Assembly: GCF_003752175.1 (NCBI RefSeq)
Contig: NZ_RJVF01000008.1
Location: forward strand, 558,001-622,000
Source: Comamonas sp. BIGb0124
GTDB lineage: Bacteria > Pseudomonadota > Gammaproteobacteria > Burkholderiales > Burkholderiaceae_C
Direction: 5' to 3'
DNA: 64,000 bases
Part shown: in pieces, positions 1-8,450 of the stretch
Layout of the letters: every line of letters starts with the position of its first letter
Numbering within the stretch: the stretch's first letter is position 1
Notes under the pieces: model-generated
The model's database searches: none
The model's input: the letters and a program-made list of their open reading frames with translations, nothing else
What the model was told of the DNA's origin: nothing
Made by a program: the position numbers and the translations under genes

Positions 1-244
1 CGATGCCACCTGCCGGCTTGAAGTCGCTGTCCACGAGCAGTCGCATCGTCACTGCAGCGGTATGCCAGCCACTCGCGGCCAAGCCTCGGAAAATCGAGTC
101 AGTTGCGGCCAATTCATCCAGATGGAACGGCTGCGGGTCGAACTCGGCGGCAAACGTCTTGAGCCGCTCCTCATCGATGCGTATCCGCGTGGTTCCGGCG
201 AAACGTTGGCCGGGTTCAAGGTCATCCAGGTAAAGAAAGGGCAT
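1..244 (-). CDS. MaoC-like acyl dehydratase, N-terminal part (runs off window)
   Basis: Reverse-strand reading from the ATG at 244 gives 81 residues with no stop before the window edge. It opens MPFLYLDDLEPGQRFAGTTR and continues through EFDPQPFHLDE and GLAASGWHTAA, the N-terminal half of a MaoC-type hot-dog hydratase. The family hydrates enoyl-CoA or acts on related acyl-CoA esters. The start lies 14 bp after the stop of the thiolase gene on the same strand, so the two are probably one operon for beta-oxidation-like turnover of an acyl-CoA. Substrate cannot be told from this fragment. Confidence 0.8.
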   Translation of the reverse strand, partial: MPFLYLDDLEPGQRFAGTTRIRIDEERLKTFAAEFDPQPFHLDELAATDSIFRGLAASGWHTAAVTMRLLVDSDFKPAGGI

Positions 245-258
245 CGCTGGCCTCCTCG

Positions 259-1443
259 TCAGAGCATTTCGAGCGCGAGCGCGATGCCCTGCCCGCCGCC
301 GATGCACAGGGTCACAATGCCGCGCGTCAACCCGTCGCGGCGCATCGAATGCAGCAAGCGCGTGGTCAGCACCGCGCCCGTGGCGCCAATGGCATGGCCA
401 TGGGCAATCGAGCCTCCTTCGACGTTGACAATGTCTTCCGGCAGCTCCAGCTCGCGCAGGCAGGCCAGAGCAATGGCGGCAAAGGCTTCGTTGATTTCGA
501 TGCGCTCAACGTCCGTGTGTTTCCAGTTGGCGCGCTCAAGCGCCAGTTTCACGGCCGGCACAGGCCCGATGCCAAACATCCCCGGTTCTACGGCCGCGAC
601 GCCATGGGACACCAGCCGGGCCCAGGGCTTCAGACCGTTCTTTTCCGCGAAGCTGCGCTCCGCAACGATCACTGCGGCTGCGCCGCTGTTGAGGCCGGGT
701 GCATTGCCGGCCGTGATCGTGCCGTCCTTGCGAAACGCCGGCTTGAGCTTGGCGAGTGTTTCAAGCGTCGTATCCGGGCGATTGGCTTCGTCCTTGGCAA
801 AGCTCACCGGCCCCTTGCGGCTGGCAAGTTCGATGGTGACGATTTCCGCGTCGAACCTGCCCGCGGCCTGCGCAGTGCTGAACTGTTGCTGCGAGCGCGC
901 AGCCCAGCGATCCTGGTCTTCGCGGGAGATGCCGTACTGGCTGACCAGATCCTCCGTGTGCCAACCCGAGTGCTGGCCGCTGAAGGCGTCGTTGAGGCCG
1001 TCGCGCAGCATGCTGTCGAGCATCTGGGCGTCGCCCATCCGGTTGCCCCAGCGCCCGCCCGGCACCAGGTAGGGCGCCTGGTCCATGTTCTCCATGCCGC
1101 CGGCAATCGCCACTTCGGCGTATCCCGCGGCGATCTCGAGCGCAGCACTCGCGATCGCCTGGGCGCCCGAGCCGCATACGCGGTTCACCGTCAAGGCCGG
1201 GACCTGCACGGGCAGACCACCGCCGATGGCGGCTTGACGTGCCGGGTTCATCTTCGTGCCGGCCTGAATCACGTTGCCCATGACGACCGTATCGATGAGG
1301 TCGGCGGCCAGGCCCGAACGTCGCAGTGTCTCGCGAATCACGGCAGCGCCAAGCTCGGTCGCCGGGGTGTCTTTCAGCGCACCGCCATAGGTGCCAATCG
1401 CGGTGCGAACAGGAGAGCAAAGAACGATTTCGGGCTTGGCCAT
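259..1443 (-). CDS. Acetyl-CoA acetyltransferase (thiolase family)
   Basis: 394 residues, the normal length for a thiolase, which condenses or cleaves 3-ketoacyl-CoA in the cytoplasm. The acylated Cys is Cys90 in VNRVCGSGAQA. The NEAFA motif, the His motif GGSIAHGHAIGATGA and the C-terminal Cys in TLCIGGGQG are all present. It starts at ATG 1443 after the thioesterase stub and is followed by the MaoC gene, so the minus-strand order is thioesterase stub, thiolase, MaoC. The divergent MarR gene and the palindrome between them suggest MarR-type control. It could serve degradation or polyester precursor synthesis; the sequence does not decide. Confidence 0.93.
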   Translation of the reverse strand: MAKPEIVLCSPVRTAIGTYGGALKDTPATELGAAVIRETLRRSGLAADLIDTVVMGNVIQAGTKMNPARQAAIGGGLPVQVPALTVNRVCGSGAQAIASAALEIAAGYAEVAIAGGMENMDQAPYLVPGGRWGNRMGDAQMLDSMLRDGLNDAFSGQHSGWHTEDLVSQYGISREDQDRWAARSQQQFSTAQAAGRFDAEIVTIELASRKGPVSFAKDEANRPDTTLETLAKLKPAFRKDGTITAGNAPGLNSGAAAVIVAERSFAEKNGLKPWARLVSHGVAAVEPGMFGIGPVPAVKLALERANWKHTDVERIEINEAFAAIALACLRELELPEDIVNVEGGSIAHGHAIGATGAVLTTRLLHSMRRDGLTRGIVTLCIGGGQGIALALEML

Positions 1444-1479
1444 GGGATTCTCCAGAAACGGTTGCAGGTTGGCCGACGA

Positions 1480-1650
1480 TCAGACACGTCGTGGTGCTGG
1501 CGGCAGATCCCCGCTGAAGTTCGCGTCGAACATCTCTATACCAGTGAGGCCAAAGACCCGGCCCTCGGGCTCCGCGCTGTGAGCGCTCAGGCGTGCGCGG
1601 ACTCGCGCCTCGTCGGCCTCCCGCCGTGCCACGGTTTGATCAACATCCAT
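1480..1650 (-). pseudogene. PaaI-type thioesterase, N-terminal stub
   Basis: A 56-residue reading frame from ATG 1650, preceded by a good AAGGAG ribosome site. It contains VFGLTGIEMFDANFSGDLPP, which resembles the N-terminus of PaaI-family acyl-CoA thioesterases. The family is usually about 130-160 residues with the hot-dog catalytic region after this point, which is missing. The frame ends 36 bp before the thiolase start. It looks like a deletion that removed most of the gene but left its start signals, so it may act only as a leader for the thiolase operon. Assignment rests on one short motif. Confidence 0.55.
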
Positions 1651-1673
1651 CGGCCGCTCCTTCTTTGAATAAC

Positions 1674-1687
1674 ATTGCATATGCAAT
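1674..1687. promoter_or_regulatory. Perfect 14-bp palindrome, candidate MarR operator
   Basis: ATTGCATATGCAAT lies midway between the divergent thioesterase/thiolase operon and the MarR gene. MarR-family dimers bind such short palindromes and usually repress both the neighbouring operon and themselves. Placement and symmetry are seen; binding is inferred. Confidence 0.55.
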
Positions 1688-1700
1688 AGTTGCAGGTACA

Positions 1701-2165
1701 ATGTATCACATGAGAACCGTCATCAAGCCACAGGGATGCACCAACCTGAAGCTGCGCCAGCTCACGCGCATGGTGACGCGGCACTACGACCACCACGTCG
1801 CGTCGACGGGGCTCAAGAACACGCAGTACGCGCTGCTGTCGCACGTTGTCAGGCTCGGACCCATCCAGCCAAGCGATCTCGCTAGGCGCATGCAGATGGA
1901 TGCCTCAACGTTGACGCGCAACCTGCAGCCTCTGGCTGCTCAAGGCCTTTTGGAAGTCGGCGCGGGCAAGGATGCGCGCAGCCGTTTGGTCGAAGCGACG
2001 GAGGCGGGGCGCACGAAACGGGCTGAAGGGCAGCGCGCCTGGAAGGCGGCGCAAACGTCGCTCAACGAGCGGTTGGGCGTTGAGCGCGTCGTTGCATTGC
2101 ACGATTTGCTCGATGCTTGCATCGGATGTCTGGATGAGGACGCCGAAGATGGAACAGCGACCTGA
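1701..2165 (+). CDS. MarR-family winged-helix transcriptional regulator
   Basis: 154 residues from ATG 1701 (ATG 1710 in the same frame is an alternative). The central winged helix reads GPIQPSDLARRMQMDASTLTRNLQPLAAQGLLE, followed by the wing VGAGKDARSRLVEAT, both typical of MarR repressors of about 150 residues. It is divergent from the thiolase/MaoC operon with a perfect palindrome between them, so it probably represses that operon and itself, responding to an acyl-CoA or aromatic ligand (inference). The longer upstream frame from 1593 overlaps the opposite gene and is rejected. Confidence 0.85.
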   Translation: MYHMRTVIKPQGCTNLKLRQLTRMVTRHYDHHVASTGLKNTQYALLSHVVRLGPIQPSDLARRMQMDASTLTRNLQPLAAQGLLEVGAGKDARSRLVEATEAGRTKRAEGQRAWKAAQTSLNERLGVERVVALHDLLDACIGCLDEDAEDGTAT

Positions 2166-2363
2166 GCTTGCAAGTGCCTGCTCGTGCCTTCTCTTGTGCC
2201 TCGATGCTTGCCTGCACCGGTGAAGTCCGTTGAACGCGTCTGCAGCAACTATGAATGCGCACTGCAATGCAGTTGTCCTCGGTGCACGCCCCGCTGGTGA
2301 TTTGGCCGCAACTCGAGCCGCACAACGCGAAAAGTCGAGGCCTTGCACGAACGCTCGTACCGA

Positions 2364-2381
2364 TGACTTACTTCTAAGTCA
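2364..2381. promoter_or_regulatory. Inverted repeat upstream of ene-reductase gene
   Basis: TGACTTA and TAAGTCA form perfect 7-bp arms around a 4-nt spacer, 24 bp before the ATG of the Old Yellow Enzyme gene and just before its AAAGGA ribosome site. It is a plausible repressor operator; the cognate regulator is unknown. The rest of 2166-2405 holds nothing else recognisable. Confidence 0.45.
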
Positions 2382-2405
2382 GCGTCCCACGAAAGGATTC
2401 GCCCG

Positions 2406-3518
2406 ATGACCCACACATTGTTCTCGCCCCTGAAGCTGGGTGCATTGAAGCTTGCCCATCGCGTCGTGATGGCGCCGCTCACCCGGATGCGCGCGGCCCA
2501 ACCAGGCAACCTCCCGCACGCGCTCAACGTGGCGTACTACCACCAGCGGGCATCACAAGGCGGGCTGATCATCACAGAGGGCACTCAAATCTCTCCGTCC
2601 GGCCAGGGCATGCCCGCCACGCCGGGTATCCACAGTGAGGAGCAGATTGCAGGCTGGAAAGAAGTCACCCAGGCGATTCATGCCAAAGGTGGCTTTGCCT
2701 TTCTGCAGCTTTGGCACGTTGGCCGTATATCGCATTCCTCGCTCTTGAACGGCCTGTTGCCGGTTGCTCCGTCGGCCATCGCGGCCCCAGGCAATGCGTT
2801 CACTGCGACATTCGGGCGCGTGCCCTTCGAAACGCCGCGCGCGCTCGAAATGCAAGAGATAGGCTCGATCGTCGAGGATTACGGCCGCGCGGCACTGAGC
2901 TCGCAACGCGCTGGTTTCGATGGCGTGGAAATCCATGCAGCCAATGGCTACCTGTTGGAGCAATTCCTGCAGAGCCGAAGCAACCAGCGCACGGACGACT
3001 ATGGCGGGTCGATCGAGAATCGCTGCCGGCTCGTCCTGGAGGTGGCACGCGCCGTATCGGTCGTCTATGGTGCCGATCGTGTCGGTATCCGCCTGTCGCC
3101 ATTCGGAGTCGCCAATGGCAGCGGAGAAGACGAACCGCTGGCGCTTTACACCCATCTGATCGAGCGCCTGGCGCGCCTGGACCTGGCCTATCTGCATCTG
3201 ATCGAGCCGCGGGCCAGTGGCGCGGGCCAGGCCGAAGTCGATCACCAGAATGTGCCTTTCGCGTCGGAACTGTTCCGACCGCATTGGCCGCACGCGCTGC
3301 TCGCGGCCGGAAACTACAGGCCCGACACGGCGGCCGCCGCCATTGCAGCGGGCCGCGCGGATGCTGTCGCGTTCGGGCGCCTGTTCATCGCCAATCCTGA
3401 TCTGCCCGAGCGCGCGCGCCGGGGTACCGAACTCAATGCCTACCACCGCGGCACCTTCTATGGCGGTGGTGCCGAGGGCTACGTCGACTATCCGACGCTC
3501 GAAGCGCTGAACCAGTGA
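2406..3518 (+). CDS. Old Yellow Enzyme-family ene-reductase (NemA-like)
   Basis: 370 residues, full length. These FMN flavoproteins use NAD(P)H to reduce activated C=C bonds, nitro groups or nitrate esters. FMN-site Thr26 is in APLTRMRA. The substrate-binding His177/Asn180 pair and Tyr182 are in EIHAANGYLLEQ. The RSNQRTDDYGGSIENR and FGRLFIANPDL motifs are classical. ATG 2406 follows GAAAGGA. The stop overlaps the GTG start of the following exporter gene, implying coupled translation. It is one of three OYE paralogues in the islands. Confidence 0.95.
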   Translation: MTHTLFSPLKLGALKLAHRVVMAPLTRMRAAQPGNLPHALNVAYYHQRASQGGLIITEGTQISPSGQGMPATPGIHSEEQIAGWKEVTQAIHAKGGFAFLQLWHVGRISHSSLLNGLLPVAPSAIAAPGNAFTATFGRVPFETPRALEMQEIGSIVEDYGRAALSSQRAGFDGVEIHAANGYLLEQFLQSRSNQRTDDYGGSIENRCRLVLEVARAVSVVYGADRVGIRLSPFGVANGSGEDEPLALYTHLIERLARLDLAYLHLIEPRASGAGQAEVDHQNVPFASELFRPHWPHALLAAGNYRPDTAAAAIAAGRADAVAFGRLFIANPDLPERARRGTELNAYHRGTFYGGGAEGYVDYPTLEALNQ

Positions 3519-4762
3519 GAGACAGACACGTGCCGCACGCATCACCGACAACACCCCTGCTTCCCGCCGAGCGGGCCGCTCAGGCACCGGGACGCTCACT
3601 CACGGCAAGCCTGCTGTTCCTGTTGGCTGCGCTGGCGGCTCTGGGCGCACTGGCCACCAACATCATCCTTCCGGCATTTCCCTCGATGGGCAAGGACCTC
3701 GGCGTCTCGGTCCGCGATCTTGGCGCAACGCTCAGCAGCTTTTTCATCGCCTTCGCGCTGGGGCAGTTGTTCGTCGGGCCGCTGTCGGACCGCTTTGGGC
3801 GTCAACGCCTGGTCTTGGCGGGACTGGCCACCTTCATCGTCGGCAGCCTGGTCTGCACGGTGGCCAGCACGTTGCCGCAGCTCATCGGCGGCCGGGTGGT
3901 CCAGGCGTTGGGCGTGTGCGCCACGTCGGTGCTGTCTCGCGCCATCGCGCGGGATCTGTTCGAGGGCCAGGAGCTGGCGCGGGCGCTTTCCCTGACCATG
4001 GTGGCGATGGCGGCCGCACCGGGCTTCTCCCCGCTGCTCGGCAGCGCCCTGGACAGTCTGTTCGGCTGGCGCTCCACCTTCTTCGTGGTGGCGGCGCTGG
4101 CCCTCGCCCTGGCCGTTGGCTATGTCACCAGGCTTGGCGAGACACATGCACCAGATCGCCGATCCGCACTCTCGCTAGGCAGCGTCGCTGCGGGCTACAA
4201 GGCGTTGGCCTTTGATCGTCGTCTCATGGTGCCCGCCCTCTCCGTGAGCCTGGTGATCGGGGCGTTGTATGCCTTTTTCGGCATGGCTCCGGCCATCCTG
4301 ATCACTGGCTTCGGGCTGTCGCCATTGACGTTCGGGTTGTTCTTCGCATCGACGGCTTTCGTCGTGTTCGGGTCGGGCCTGCTGGCGCCGCGTCTCGCCA
4401 GAAGATGGGGTCCGGTCGTGACCGCTCGTATCGGGGTTTCCGTCGCACTCGCTGGAGCCGCTGCGATATTGGTCAGCGGCTTGGGGTTCGTCTCCTTCAG
4501 CGTGTCCCTGACCATCTTCCTGTTCGGGATGGGTATCTTCAATCCACTGGGAACGGCCATTGCGCTACAGCCCTTTGCACAGCAGGCGGGGGCCGCATCG
4601 GCCTTGCTTGGGTTTCTTCAGATGGGGTGCGCCGCGCTGGCAATTGTTGCCGGAGGGATGCTGGCTTTGCCGCCGCATACCGCTTTGGGCGTCATCTTGC
4701 TTGCATCGCTTGCGGTGTCCTGTCTGTGTTTTTGGTCCATACGACTTCCGAGGCGAGCCTGA
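3515..4762 (+). CDS. MFS drug-resistance exporter, Bcr/CflA type
   Basis: 415 residues with about 12 hydrophobic helices, an inner-membrane proton antiporter. The motif LSDRFGRQRLVLAG after helix 2 is motif A of the 12-helix DHA1 group, and ATNIILPAFPSMGKDL in helix 1 is typical of Bcr/CflA proteins. The GTG start at 3515 overlaps the stop of the ene-reductase gene; a second in-frame GTG lies at 3530. Coupling suggests export of a substrate or product of the reductase, or joint response to an electrophilic toxicant (inference). Confidence 0.85.
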   Translation: MRDRHVPHASPTTPLLPAERAAQAPGRSLTASLLFLLAALAALGALATNIILPAFPSMGKDLGVSVRDLGATLSSFFIAFALGQLFVGPLSDRFGRQRLVLAGLATFIVGSLVCTVASTLPQLIGGRVVQALGVCATSVLSRAIARDLFEGQELARALSLTMVAMAAAPGFSPLLGSALDSLFGWRSTFFVVAALALALAVGYVTRLGETHAPDRRSALSLGSVAAGYKALAFDRRLMVPALSVSLVIGALYAFFGMAPAILITGFGLSPLTFGLFFASTAFVVFGSGLLAPRLARRWGPVVTARIGVSVALAGAAAILVSGLGFVSFSVSLTIFLFGMGIFNPLGTAIALQPFAQQAGAASALLGFLQMGCAALAIVAGGMLALPPHTALGVILLASLAVSCLCFWSIRLPRRA

Positions 4763-4860
4763 CGCATGTGGTCGGATCACTCGGGAAGCATTGATTCGCA
4801 GCCGTCTCGGCGCAGCAATCACGACAACCAACCCTCTTTCTCGATGTTCAGGAGTTGCGC

Positions 4861-5808
4861 ATGAAGATTCTTGTCGTAGGTGCCGGCGCAATCGGCGGGT
4901 ATTACGGCGCACGGCTATTGCAGGCAGGTGCCCAAGTGTCTTTTCTGGTCAGGCCGCAGCGGGCGGCGTCGCTGGCGTCCAACGGGCTGCAGGTGCGCAG
5001 CGAGCTGGGCGATTTCAGCGGCGCCGTGGCGGCAGTGGTCCGCGAGGACCTGAAGCCCGTCTACGACCTGATCGTGCTGAGCTGCAAGGCGTACGACCTG
5101 GACGCAGCCATGCACGACATCGGCCCGGCCGTGGGGCCAGACACCGTCATTCTTCCGTTCCTCAACGGCATGGCTGTGTACGACCTGCTGGATGCGCGCT
5201 TCGGCCGTGACCGTGTGCTGGGCGGGGCGGCATATATCGCGGTCATGCTCGACCAGGATCGCGTCATCCGCCATTTCGGTGCCAATGATGTCGTGGTCGT
5301 TGGCTCCCGAAGCGAACGGACTGCCCATGCCGCCGAGCGCTTCTTCGCCCTGATCTCTGCGTCGCAAGGTTCGCGCAAGCTGTCGCCAGACGTGACCCAG
5401 GCGCTGTGGAACAAATGGGTGATGCTCGGCACCGGCGCCTTGATGACCTGCCTCATGCGGGGGACGGTGGCGGACATTCTCGCCACCCGCGACGGCGAGC
5501 GACTGATGAAGCAGGCAATCGGCGAGTGCTGCGCCGTTGCCGCGGCCGAAGGCCATGCGCTTTCCGCCGAGGACTTGCGCGGCCTGGAGGCGCGTTTGCT
5601 CGATACGCGCTCGACGTGGGCCGCGTCCATGATGCGCGACATCGCGCAAGACGCGCCGCGCCTGGAGGCCCAGGCCATCGTTGGCGATCTCATCGTGCGC
5701 GCCGAACGCCGCGCGTTGGACCTCCCGTTGGCGCGCACGGCGTACTGCCACCTTCAGGTCTATGAAGGCCAGCATGCCCGAGCGCAGATGGCTCCACGGA
5801 TGGCTTGA
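4861..5808 (+). CDS. 2-dehydropantoate 2-reductase family protein (ApbA/PanE)
   Basis: 315 residues from ATG 4861, chosen over the upstream TTG because CAGGAG lies six bases before it. The N-terminal Rossmann motif is VVGAGAIGGYYG. The C-terminal helical domain includes TQALWNKWVMLG, with the Lys expected for ketopantoate-reductase catalysis. The family reduces 2-ketopantoate with NADPH for pantothenate synthesis, but many accessory paralogues act on other 2-keto acids. Its place among detoxification-type reductases in an island argues for a paralogue rather than the housekeeping PanE. Confidence 0.85.
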   Translation: MKILVVGAGAIGGYYGARLLQAGAQVSFLVRPQRAASLASNGLQVRSELGDFSGAVAAVVREDLKPVYDLIVLSCKAYDLDAAMHDIGPAVGPDTVILPFLNGMAVYDLLDARFGRDRVLGGAAYIAVMLDQDRVIRHFGANDVVVVGSRSERTAHAAERFFALISASQGSRKLSPDVTQALWNKWVMLGTGALMTCLMRGTVADILATRDGERLMKQAIGECCAVAAAEGHALSAEDLRGLEARLLDTRSTWAASMMRDIAQDAPRLEAQAIVGDLIVRAERRALDLPLARTAYCHLQVYEGQHARAQMAPRMA

Positions 5809-5973
5809 TCGGCCGCAGCACCCCTGCTAAGCGCAGCAGCTTGAGACCCTTGTGCACCTTAGCCGCGACCCTGCGCCCGACGCCAGCGAAAGCCTCACCA
5901 CGTCCAGGTCCTCAGCTGTCACGGCGGCACTACATCGGACCGTCTCTGCATTCACCCCTTCGAGGAGCGACAC

Positions 5974-6960
5974 ATGAGTTTCAAGGCACTGCTCGCCACA
6001 CAGGACGACGGCAACTTCGCTGTGAACCTGGCACAACTGGACGACAACGACCTGATGAATGGCGACGTCACCATCGATGTCGAGTATTCCACCGTCAACT
6101 ACAAGGACGGCCTGGCTCTGACCAACCGCCTCCCGATCATCGGACGCTTCCCACTGATCCCCGGCGCGGATCTTGCCGGCACTGTGCGCGCATCGAGTCA
6201 TCACGGCATCCAGCCGGGCGACAGGGTCATGGTCAACTGCTGGGGCCTGGGCCAGACCCATCATGGTGGCTTCACCCAGAAGGCCCGCGTACCGGGCGAA
6301 TGGGTGATCAAGCTGCCCGACGCGTTCTCCACCAGGGACGCGATGGCCATCGGCACCGCAGGCTATACGGCCATGCTCTCCATCATGGCCCTGGAGCATG
6401 GCGGCCTCACACCGCAGCGCGGCGACATCCTGGTCACCGGCGCCAGCGGCGGCGCTGGCTCCATCGCCATCGCGCTGCTGTCCAGGCTCGGCTATCGGGT
6501 CATCGCCTCCACCGGGCGTTTACAGGAAGCCGACTATCTGCGCGAACTGGGCGCGGCCGACATCATCGACCGACATGTCCTGTCCGAGCCGGGCCAGCCG
6601 ATTGCCCGCGAACGCTGGGCCGGCGCCATCGACACGGTGGGCAGCCACACGCTGGCCAATGTTCTGGCACAGACCGCCTACCGCGGCGTGGTGGCCGCTT
6701 TCGGCATGGTGCAAGGCCATGACCTGCCCGCCTCGGTCCTGCCCTTCATCCTGCGCAACGTCACGCTCGCTGGCATCGATGCCGTCAACGCGCCGCAGTC
6801 GGTTCGACTGGAGGCTTGGTCGCGCCTGGCGCGCGACCTGGACCTCGCCAAGCTGACTTCGACCACCCAAGTGGTCGGGCTGGCCGAGGTGCCAGATGTT
6901 GCGCAGCGCATCCTGAAGGGCCAGGTGCGCGGCCGCACCGTCGTCGACGTGAACGCTTGA
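5974..6960 (+). CDS. Acryloyl-CoA reductase-type quinone oxidoreductase (AcuI/YhdH)
   Basis: 328 residues of the medium-chain dehydrogenase superfamily without structural zinc. The substrate domain has STVNYKDGLALTNRLPII and PGADLAGTV; the nucleotide-binding domain has VTGASGGAGSIAIALL. This pattern is characteristic of YhdH/AcuI, which reduces acryloyl-CoA to propionyl-CoA with NADPH and protects cells against acrylate. ATG 5974 follows GAGGAG. It lies 165 bp downstream of the ApbA-like gene and 52 bp upstream of the ABM gene. Specificity for acryloyl-CoA is family knowledge, not visible here. Confidence 0.88.
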   Translation: MSFKALLATQDDGNFAVNLAQLDDNDLMNGDVTIDVEYSTVNYKDGLALTNRLPIIGRFPLIPGADLAGTVRASSHHGIQPGDRVMVNCWGLGQTHHGGFTQKARVPGEWVIKLPDAFSTRDAMAIGTAGYTAMLSIMALEHGGLTPQRGDILVTGASGGAGSIAIALLSRLGYRVIASTGRLQEADYLRELGAADIIDRHVLSEPGQPIARERWAGAIDTVGSHTLANVLAQTAYRGVVAAFGMVQGHDLPASVLPFILRNVTLAGIDAVNAPQSVRLEAWSRLARDLDLAKLTSTTQVVGLAEVPDVAQRILKGQVRGRTVVDVNA

Positions 6961-7012
6961 ATGTCCTTCTCTTATCCGCCATCCCGCAACCCCGTACATC
7001 AAGGAGTCCACC

Positions 7013-7306
7013 ATGTCAGATCCCTATTCGCTGTGCGTCGTGCTGAAGGTCAAGCCTGAGCATGCCGAAGAATTCGCGGTCTTGGTTCAGGAGAACGTCA
7101 CCGAGACGCGCAATGACAAAGGGGTGGTGACCTTCAACTATCACCAGGTTCTCGGCGAGACGACCTGGCTGTTGTACGAGATCTGGGAGAGCAAGGCCGA
7201 TTCCGACGTCCACCGGCAAAAGCCCGATGTGCAGGCCTTCTTCGCCAAGGCGCCGCAACTGCTGGCGGCCGAACCCGTCATCTACTCTCTGGGCCCGGTG
7301 CTGTGA
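7013..7306 (+). CDS. ABM-domain putative quinol monooxygenase (YgiN-like)
   Basis: 97 residues forming one antibiotic-biosynthesis-monooxygenase ferredoxin-like domain: VVLKVKPEHAEEFAVLVQEN at the front, then VTFNYHQV and YEIWESKADSDVHRQKPDVQ. Such dimeric cofactor-free proteins oxidise quinols or degrade related compounds. ATG 7013 follows AAGGAG. It is the last intact gene of this cluster; the integrase remnant follows on the other strand. Confidence 0.85.
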   Translation: MSDPYSLCVVLKVKPEHAEEFAVLVQENVTETRNDKGVVTFNYHQVLGETTWLLYEIWESKADSDVHRQKPDVQAFFAKAPQLLAAEPVIYSLGPVL

Positions 7307-7330
7307 CACCGGCACGCCGCCTGCAATTCA

Positions 7331-7824
7331 TCAACCCGCTCGCCTCTTGCGCACAGGTCCGCGAGCTGTCGCAGACGGACTCACAGCAGGCCTCAGCGAC
7401 GCGAGGATTTGGTCGCGGCAAGTCTCCAGGACCGGCAGGATGTCCCGATCAACGATGCTCTTGCGCATCGCACGCGTGCTGTCGGCCATCTTGGCGTCGG
7501 CAAGCCATCGGGCAGTCATGTCGCCGAAATTCTTGGCAGCGGTCAGCCGGCGCTTCTCGCGCTGCTTCTCGTGCGCCGGGGACTTGCCCTCGGCAACGGC
7601 TTTCTTGGCGTCGAGCAGCTTTTCGCGGGCCAAGGCCAGTGAGATGCCGGCCGGCCCGTAACGGCCGATGGTCAGCGTTTCACGCCGGCCGTTGAGACGG
7701 TAATCGTGGCGGAAGGTGACGGTACCGGTGGGCGATACCGTCACACGTACATGCCGTCACGGTCGGAAGCCTTGTAAGTCAATGACTTAGGCTGGAAATT
7801 GCGTAGCGCGGTGTCGGTAAGCAT
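7331..7824 (-). pseudogene. int: Truncated and frameshifted tyrosine integrase
   Basis: N-terminal part of a P4-type integrase, closely matching the integrase at 26961-28145. The original start is ATG 7824 (reading MLTDTALRNF). A 2-nt insertion near 7744 (GTGTGACGG against GTGACGG in the other copy) creates TGA, and the frame resumes as TVSPTGTVTF. Similarity ends near 7432 after RDILP, so the catalytic domain with the R-H-R-H-Y residues is gone. The upstream DNA to 8083 also matches the DNA upstream of the other integrase, so this is the integrase-proximal end of a second island at the same site. Confidence 0.9.
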
Positions 7825-7854
7825 CGAGGTTTTCCTCCTGTTCTTGACGGCTTT

Positions 7855-8009
7855 TACCGTCAGGGGTCAGGAGACCTGCTGATGCCTGGAAAGCCGTGTA
7901 GAACAAGCTTTCCCGAGGAGACATTTACCGTCAAAGACCGGTTTGGTCTGGATAGTAAACGGGAGGGTCTTAATCGAGCCTCCGGTTCCTACCGCCACTT
8001 CTACCGCCA
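7855..8009. repeat. TACCGTCA repeats, candidate integrase arm-type sites (copy 1)
   Basis: TACCGTCA occurs at 7855-7862 and 7926-7933, and as TACCGCCA at 7990-7997 and 8002-8009. The last two start 12 bp apart. The same octamer with the same 12-bp spacing recurs at 28385-28404 and, with one variant copy, at 8148-8167 and 22542-22561. Octamer repeats inside the attachment site on both ends of an island are what integrase arm-binding sites look like; function is inferred. Confidence 0.6.
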
Positions 8010-8027
8010 ACCTGTTCCGCTGGCCGG

Positions 8028-8063
8028 CGATAGCCACCGATAGCTGACGATAGTCCCCGAAAG
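8028..8063. repeat. CGATAG direct repeats with 10-bp period (copy 1)
   Basis: CGATAG starts at 8028, 8038 and 8048, followed by CGAAAG at 8058, exactly one helical turn apart and ending 6 bp before the att core. The same array lies beside the other att core. Such phasing suggests a protein, integrase or excisionase, binding one face of the DNA (inference). Confidence 0.6.
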
Positions 8064-8068
8064 ACCTT

Positions 8069-8083
8069 AAATCACTCCCACTC
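8069..8083. repeat. Attachment-site core, distal copy
   Basis: AAATCACTCCCACTC is identical to 28517-28531, which covers the guaA stop codon. Read on the minus strand it still encodes the last residues of GuaA (EWE-stop) out of context. It marks the junction between the left and middle island segments, 20,448 bp from the guaA copy. Confidence 0.8.
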
Positions 8084-8167
8084 CATCATCAATAGGCCTC
8101 GCTAACCCGCATTGTTAAAGGGATCTGGCGGGGTCGGATGAGCTCTATACCGTCGCTTTTACCGTCA
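8079..8167. repeat. Island distal-end sequence, copy 1
   Basis: Starting inside the att core, the block containing ATCATCAA, CCCGCAT, GTTAAAGGGATC and the pair TACCGTCG (8148) and TACCGTCA (8160) recurs at 22472-22561 with moderate divergence. Both copies keep the 12-bp spacing of the octamers. It is interpreted as the guaA-distal end of this island family. Confidence 0.7.
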
Positions 8168-8450
8168 GTCAGTCCTTCGCGATGAAGCGCTGCGCAACGG
8201 CACGCTACGGGTACTTCTGAGCCCCTTCCAGCATACAGCCTTTGACCAAATTCATGTCTTTCAGGGCCCTGGAGCTTCTGCCCAAAACTCAGTGACACAC
8301 GGACTCGTGCGTTCACACGAGTCGCAGAAAATTGTGAGACTTTTGAAGTAGGCAGCAATCAACCCATCACGGGTTGACTCCAAGCGCCGCGCACATCCCC
8401 ATCGCTCCCCTTTGGACAGCCAGTAGTACAACCCGGATATTAGTTGAATG
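8168..8450. other. Gene-free stretch
   Basis: About 280 bp with no convincing gene. A forward frame from about 8182 to 8349 could be the tail of some protein, but it matches no family I can name with confidence. The stretch lies between the island end and the IS110 remnant. Confidence 0.5.

Noticed and set aside
349-1668. 439-residue plus-strand open frame
   Set aside because: Antisense to the thiolase gene, which has all catalytic motifs.
7717-7743. Further TACCGTCA-like octamers inside the integrase coding start
   Set aside because: They encode conserved integrase residues, so they cannot be counted as independent binding sites.
8182-8349. Short forward frame considered as the tail of a LysR-type protein
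   Set aside because: Only a loose similarity to LysR C-termini; too weak to annotate.
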